DNA of 19,232 nt from Moraxellaceae bacterium. Lineage in GTDB: Bacteria > Pseudomonadota > Gammaproteobacteria > Pseudomonadales > UBA3067. This document shows positions 15,290 to 19,232 of this stretch, piece by piece (the first letter of the stretch is position 1; every line of letters starts with the position of its first letter). Both the position numbers and the translations under genes were made by a program. The notes beneath the pieces are model-generated. The model made no database searches. It was not told where the DNA came from and saw only the letters and a program-made list of their open reading frames with translations. The DNA lies in the NCBI GenBank assembly GCA_002401525.1, contig NVTH01000208.1, positions 1 to 19,232 on the forward strand, given 5' to 3'.

Positions 15290-16615
15290 TTAAACTGCGA
15301 TGGCTTGTGGCTCCGCCTCGCCTGGCAATTCGTTCTCAAGTCCTAGTGTTTTTAAATATTGCTGCCCTGCTTCAATCAACTCAGGCAGACCACTGTTAAT
15401 ATTTTCATAAGCAGCCAATACGCGTTCATCCGCAGTGGCATAATTCTCATCCCATTCCAAATATCGCGGGATCATTATTGCGTTCCACTTGGATGGAAAT
15501 AAAACAAACAGGAAGCTTACCAAATAACCATAGGGGGTAGTCATTGCCTCTTTGCCATTGCCGTAGAATTGTAATTCCGGTTCTTCAACTTGCGCATCAG
15601 AATGGTGATGCGAATGTCTAGAGATGCCCCATACCGCCCAATAAGTCATACGATGCGCGTCATCCCAGGCATGTCGTGGTTGAAACGGTTCAGTAGGAAC
15701 CCGGCATAAACCTTGGTGTTCAATGTAATTAGCCAATTCTAATCCTGTATGAGCAAGCACGCCGATAGCCAACATAAGTAACACGCCACCCATTCCGGCA
15801 GTGTAATAAAACATCAGTAAAACCAACGCTTCTACAGCCCAGCCTTGCAATGCTTGATTACTGGGGTGAAAAATCGGCAGCCCAAATTTTTGCAAGCGCT
15901 GCTTTTCAATAGCCCAGGTCATTTTATATTGGCCCCACACGCTTCTCATTCGAAATTTATAGAAGCTTTCGCCTCGATGAGCCCAGGAAGGATCTTCCGG
16001 AGTTCCGATCAAGTTGTGGTGTCCATAAGGATGACGAACCGAGAAGTACGTAAATAGACTAAAGGCCTCGCCAATACGCCCCATCCAAACTGATTTTGGC
16101 TCAAAAGTACGGTGGGTCATATTATGACCCAACACGACACCATTCAATGTGCCCCCCGCAGCGGCTAGGTAAAACCCGCCTAGCAGTGAAAGAATCGTAT
16201 TGCCTTCAAACGCCGCCACTACATCTATACCAAATATCGTACTGACGATTGCGCCAATGCCAAATAAATCCTTTTCAGGAAAGCCTAATTGCCATGCAAA
16301 TAGGATCACCAAAAAGGAATTACTAATTATCGCGCTCACCTCCATCCACGGAAATATCTGCGGATACTTATAGGCTCCAGCCCACTCTTCGGTATCCTCG
16401 CCAAAGAAATAATCACCAAATAAAGCCAACGCACCGAGAAAGAGGGAATAGTAGAGAATGGCATGACCGCCGATGAAGAATAACGGTATCCCAAGCGCCA
16501 GAAAAAATGAGGGTGAAGCGAATCTAAAATATTTCCAGAATTTCATAAAGGCTGTTTCGCCTTCTCTGGGTCCTTTATAAGCAGAATCTTCCGTGGTAAA
16601 TAACTCGAATAACAT
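15290..16615 (-). CDS. Alkane 1-monooxygenase (AlkB)-like integral membrane di-iron enzyme
   Basis: This 441-residue membrane protein belongs to the fatty acid desaturase / alkane hydroxylase superfamily. Several hydrophobic segments precede four histidine clusters: LGHNMTHR, SVRHPYGHHNLIGTPEDP, NYIEHQGL and SRHSHHHSD. The stretch TPEDPSWAHRGESFYKF and RSVWGQYKMTWAIEKQRL is diagnostic for the AlkB alkane/xylene monooxygenase branch, not acyl-lipid desaturases. Such enzymes hydroxylate terminal carbons using O2 and rubredoxin electrons. Differences from classic AlkB are HNMTH instead of HE-x-x-H in box 1, Arg instead of Glu before box 2, and Gln instead of Tyr in NYIEHYG. The substrate may differ. 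I chose ATG 16615 because GGAG lies about 8 nt upstream; GTG 16624 overlaps that site. No rubredoxin gene is nearby. Confidence 0.85.
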   Translation of the reverse strand: MLFELFTTEDSAYKGPREGETAFMKFWKYFRFASPSFFLALGIPLFFIGGHAILYYSLFLGALALFGDYFFGEDTEEWAGAYKYPQIFPWMEVSAIISNSFLVILFAWQLGFPEKDLFGIGAIVSTIFGIDVVAAFEGNTILSLLGGFYLAAAGGTLNGVVLGHNMTHRTFEPKSVWMGRIGEAFSLFTYFSVRHPYGHHNLIGTPEDPSWAHRGESFYKFRMRSVWGQYKMTWAIEKQRLQKFGLPIFHPSNQALQGWAVEALVLLMFYYTAGMGGVLLMLAIGVLAHTGLELANYIEHQGLCRVPTEPFQPRHAWDDAHRMTYWAVWGISRHSHHHSDAQVEEPELQFYGNGKEAMTTPYGYLVSFLFVLFPSKWNAIMIPRYLEWDENYATADERVLAAYENINSGLPELIEAGQQYLKTLGLENELPGEAEPQAIAV

Positions 16616-17022
16616 AATGATCACTCCGTTCCTTATTGTTGCACCATCAATGTTGCCCCATCGCCCTTAAATTTGGGCAGAATATTGGTCAACGTTTGTT
16701 TTTATTTTATTAAAACCAGACACAGCGTTCCTCTAAGCATGCCTTTCAATTAATCAATCCCGTAAAGCTCAACTATATGCGTTAGTTGAATTAGGAGTAG
16801 CATCCGATTAGGCCATAAATTACGATTGGCCTAATAAGGCACAATAAGCTTCATTACTCCCATTTGCACTGCCTTGGGATTAAAGGCAGTTTAGTGGATA
16901 AAAGATTGATTAGACAAATGAAATAATTTTCATAGGGAGTGAAATATATTTGATATTCCATTTCCATTACGGAATTTCTAGGGAGGGTGTTTTATTAGTT
17001 TGGCCGAAATAGCGCTTGTTTT
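16616..17022. promoter_or_regulatory. Intergenic region upstream of the membrane hydroxylase gene with two inverted repeats
   Basis: This 407-base gap between two minus-strand genes should hold the hydroxylase promoter. A perfect 8-bp inverted repeat ATTAGGCC (16807-16814) / GGCCTAAT (16828-16835), with a 13-nt loop, lies about 190 bases upstream of the ATG and looks like an operator or structured leader. A second stem ACTGCCTT (16868-16875) / AAGGCAGT (16883-16890) lacks a U-run on either strand and could be a weak terminator for the phosphoesterase gene. The 14-mer starting at 16825 recurs at 17968. No ORF was recognised. Confidence 0.35.
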
Positions 17023-17778
17023 CTAGCCTTCGTAAATGCACAAAAGCTCTTTGCGGGTAATCCTAGTTTCCGAAGGATAACCAAACGCATTGTTCACGTA
17101 CTCTATTCCATCAAGTGTAATTTGACGGTTTACATGGCTATGCCCATAGACGTGGATCTGAGGCTTTAGTTGTCTTATTTGCTCTTCCAATAACTCACTC
17201 CCCATCACCGGGTGGAGATAATGGAAAGCCTCTGGGATATAACTAGGCATTAAATCTATGCGCGGCATAAAATGCGAAAAACTAATTACCGTTTCATTAG
17301 TGATCTCTAGCTGCGTGTTTTGCTTCAAAAAGTGTTGAGTAAGAGCCAGCTCATCCATGCCAGCCGGCCATTTACACGCTCGGAAGTCCACCCAGTTCTG
17401 AGTTAACTTTTCATTGGGTTCTCCAAACGAAAAATCGTACCAAGATAAAAGTGGCACGATGGATAAAGAACCAATATGAAAAACTTCAGTTGAGATTGAA
17501 CACTTAGCTGCGAGGTCGCCAATAAGACCCACTTTTTCCATGGAGGTGATGCCTGGATTTCTTTTCACCCATAACTCATGATTGCCTGGCACGTAGAGCA
17601 CTTGCTTGAATGTTTCAGCTAGAAAATGAAAGCATTCTTCAAGCAATTCCAAGTCATCCGTTAAATCTCCAGCGAGGATAAGAACGTCATTGCGATACTC
17701 TGGGTTGGACAAAGAAAATAGCCAGCGTTTGTTTTCTTTGTAATCAACATGAATGTCCGACAACGCATATACCTTCAA
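17023..17778 (-). CDS. Calcineurin-like metallophosphoesterase
   Basis: This 251-residue protein carries the full set of metallophosphoesterase motifs: LSDIHVDY (Asp8, His10), LAGDLTDD (Asp38), YVPGNHELW (Asn66, His67), FSHFMPR, and HVYGHSHVN (two His) near the C-terminus. These residues bind two metal ions and cleave phosphoesters; the substrate is not predictable. I chose TTG at 17778 because GGGGAG lies 6 nt upstream and it yields MKVYALSDIH, the normal family N-terminus; the frame also runs up to GTG 17802. It is a lone minus-strand gene between the hydroxylase and the tail sheath gene, with no clear functional tie to either. Confidence 0.88.
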   Translation of the reverse strand: MKVYALSDIHVDYKENKRWLFSLSNPEYRNDVLILAGDLTDDLELLEECFHFLAETFKQVLYVPGNHELWVKRNPGITSMEKVGLIGDLAAKCSISTEVFHIGSLSIVPLLSWYDFSFGEPNEKLTQNWVDFRACKWPAGMDELALTQHFLKQNTQLEITNETVISFSHFMPRIDLMPSYIPEAFHYLHPVMGSELLEEQIRQLKPQIHVYGHSHVNRQITLDGIEYVNNAFGYPSETRITRKELLCIYEG

Positions 17779-18251
17779 ATCATACTCCCCAGCAATAAAC
17801 ACATTATTGGATAATAGTAAGCCACGAAAATATTTTATGAGGCTATTTAATCCGACTATTTATTCAAACCACTCTTTCAAACTATCCATTCAAATCATTT
17901 AATTAGATTATGTCATGAAAACATTTATTTAATTAATGTACCTAATCCAGCCACGTACGCCCGCCTAATTGGCCTAATAAGAACAATGCCGCAGTGATAC
18001 GCTGTATCAATATCTAAAAAAATCGCGCTCGTGACGTATTTACATAAATAAATATTTAAATAATCAAATAAAAATAATATAGTCGGCAACCAACCACATA
18101 AGATTGTGGGCGATTGACATTAACCTATCGCAATCAATTTTGGTTGAGAATTGAACAGGACATTGTTCGCTCAACTGAAGAATAGTATAAACCGAAAGAC
18201 CACGAATAATTCAAATGATTACCCGGAACAATTGCCCAAATGGAGGCCCCT
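17779..18251. promoter_or_regulatory. Long AT-rich leader upstream of the tail sheath gene
   Basis: These 473 bases between divergent genes contain no ORF or RNA gene that I recognise. The stretch 17921-18085 is strongly A/T-rich. At 17963-17980 a GCCTAATTG-GCCTAATAA tandem carries the 14-mer also found at 16825. A TTGACA lies at 18114-18119 but has only a poor -10 partner. The best promoter candidate lies closer to the gene and is listed separately. The Shine-Dalgarno GGAGG is at 18242-18246. Confidence 0.4.
18153..18191 (+). promoter_or_regulatory. Candidate promoter and overlapping dyad upstream of the sheath gene
   Basis: TTGTTC (18163-18168) is followed after 17 bases by TATAAA (18186-18191), a plausible sigma-70 pair placing the transcript start about 50 bases before the sheath ATG. 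The -35 overlaps the dyad GAACA (18153-18157) - 6 nt - TGTTC (18164-18168), a likely place for a repressor. The -35 is weak (three of six consensus bases), so both assignments are inferences. Confidence 0.35.
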
Positions 18252-19232
18252 ATGAGTGTTCCACTGACGTATCCAGGCGTGTATATCGAAGAGGTTCCAA
18301 GTGGTGTTCGTAGTATCACTGGTGTGGCCACATCCGTCGCTGCGTTTATTGGTAGTGCAACACGCGGCGATGAAAATGAGCCCACGTTGGTACAAAGTTT
18401 CGCCGACTACAATCGAACCTTTGGAGTGCTTTCCCGCAGCAGCCCGATGGGATTTTCCGTACGTCAATTTTTTCTAAATGGTGGCCGGGACGCGTTGATT
18501 GTTCGCGTTAGTAATGGCGGAGTCGCAGCAACTGTGACGGCAGGAGGCCTTGATTTAGTCGCGTCTAGTAGCGGCGATTGGGGCGAAAATTTATCGGTCA
18601 CTATTAGCTATCCTGATCCCACCATTAACCCCGATGCGGCAACCAACGAAGTCTTCAATTTGATCATTACCGATTCGGGTACGGGGACCATAGAGTCACT
18701 TAATAATATCTCTGCGCTGGAAGATAACAGTCGCTTTGCCACCACCATTATCGAACAACAATCAAAACTCGTTAGAGTCGATGGGACTTTGGCGGTCACA
18801 CGTCCGACTGAAGTAGTTGATGTTAGCTTTGCCGCTGATGGGGATGATGGTAGCCCCATCACCGACAACGAAGTGTCTAGTGGCGTTAATTTACAGGCGG
18901 ATCGAGAAGGCATCTGGGCTTTAGAAAAAGCCGACCTTTTTAATCTCCTTTGTATTCCTCCTTACGAGCTGGATACCGGCGACATTGGTGCCACTACGCG
19001 TACTGAAGCGGCCAATTATTGTTTGCAAAGGCGCGCAATTTTTATTGCAGATCCTTTACGTGGTTGGAGCGAACCGGATGATATTACCGATCCAGGTACG
19101 GGCTTAGACAGTGGCACGTGGGGGCTCACCCGCAACGCTAATACAGCCGTGTACTTCCCAAGAGTAATCCAACCTAATCCTTTGCAAGAAGGCCGGCTTG
19201 CGGAATTCTCACCCTGCGGCGTGGTCGCCGGG
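18252..19232 (+). CDS. Contractile tail sheath protein (partial, first 327 residues)
   Basis: The frame is open from ATG 18252 to the window end without a stop. GGAGG lies 5 nt upstream. The N-terminus YPGVYIEEVPSGVRSITGVA, then SVAAFIGSATRGD, is the hallmark of contractile sheath subunits of T4-like tails, R-type pyocins and extracellular contractile injection systems (Afp, PVC, MAC). SPMGFSVRQFFLNGGRDALIVRV (about residues 64-86) and the region DLFNLLCIPPYE (about 231-242), then YFPRVIQPNPLQEG, also fit. The sheath contracts to drive an inner tube through a target envelope. No capsid, integrase or other phage gene is visible upstream, and the strong leader suggests this is the first gene of a cluster running rightward. 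Phage or pyocin origin cannot be ruled out from one gene; the C-terminal half is missing. Confidence 0.9.
   Translation, partial: MSVPLTYPGVYIEEVPSGVRSITGVATSVAAFIGSATRGDENEPTLVQSFADYNRTFGVLSRSSPMGFSVRQFFLNGGRDALIVRVSNGGVAATVTAGGLDLVASSSGDWGENLSVTISYPDPTINPDAATNEVFNLIITDSGTGTIESLNNISALEDNSRFATTIIEQQSKLVRVDGTLAVTRPTEVVDVSFAADGDDGSPITDNEVSSGVNLQADREGIWALEKADLFNLLCIPPYELDTGDIGATTRTEAANYCLQRRAIFIADPLRGWSEPDDITDPGTGLDSGTWGLTRNANTAVYFPRVIQPNPLQEGRLAEFSPCGVVAG

Noticed and set aside
18153..18168. LexA (SOS) box at the GAACA/TGTTC dyad
   Set aside because: The half-site spacing and sequence do not fit the gammaproteobacterial CTGT-N8-ACAG box or the GAAC-N4-GTTC box; kept only as an unnamed dyad.
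18134..18913. Three minus-strand open frames opposite the sheath gene
   Set aside because: They are antisense to a clear sheath coding frame and have low-complexity Ser/Thr-rich products with no family features.

Overview
The window looks like chromosomal DNA of a moderately AT-rich, probably marine gammaproteobacterium. This is an inference from a whole set of signs: REP-type palindromes of the 'ATTCCCGC...GCGGGAAT' kind, an AlkB-type membrane hydroxylase, a CaiB/MaoC acyl-CoA gene pair, a DUF2164 gene and a periplasmic PQQ dehydrogenase. No rRNA or tRNA gene, CRISPR array, transposase or integrase is visible. Both ends cut through genes.

Left part (1-5245). A PQQ-dependent dehydrogenase (minus strand, C-terminus off the window) apparently starts at a rare ATT codon. 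Next come a small DUF2062 membrane protein, an exported protein with an alpha/beta-hydrolase-like Ser-Asp-His arrangement, an AlkB-type 2-oxoglutarate/Fe(II) nucleic-acid dioxygenase, a class III CoA-transferase and a MaoC-type hydratase. The last three lie on the minus strand with short gaps.

Centre (5597-13695). Eight plus-strand genes form a tightly packed operon for tryptophan catabolism by the kynurenine / 2-aminomuconate route. In gene order they are: an atypical SDR, 2-aminomuconate semialdehyde dehydrogenase, 2-aminomuconate deaminase (RidA family), 3-hydroxyanthranilate 3,4-dioxygenase, ACMS decarboxylase, a cyclase-family putative kynurenine formamidase, kynureninase and kynurenine 3-monooxygenase. 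Gene order is roughly the reverse of reaction order. Together they would take N-formylkynurenine to the oxalocrotonate level. Tryptophan 2,3-dioxygenase (kynA), the lower meta-cleavage genes and a regulator are not in the window.

Right-centre (13696-17778). A REPIN-like pair of perfect 28-nt inverted repeats, plus a degenerate third copy, follows the operon. Then, on the minus strand, come a DUF2164 gene, the C-terminal remnant of an MMPL/RND transporter, an alkane-1-monooxygenase-like integral membrane di-iron enzyme with a terminator-like hairpin, and a calcineurin-like phosphoesterase that probably starts at TTG.

Right end (18252-19232). The window ends inside a contractile tail sheath gene (first 327 codons) with a strong ribosome binding site and about 470 bases of AT-rich leader DNA. 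Its N-terminus resembles sheaths of extracellular contractile injection systems and related tails. This is the most promising lead: a phage-tail-like machine probably begins here and continues beyond the window.
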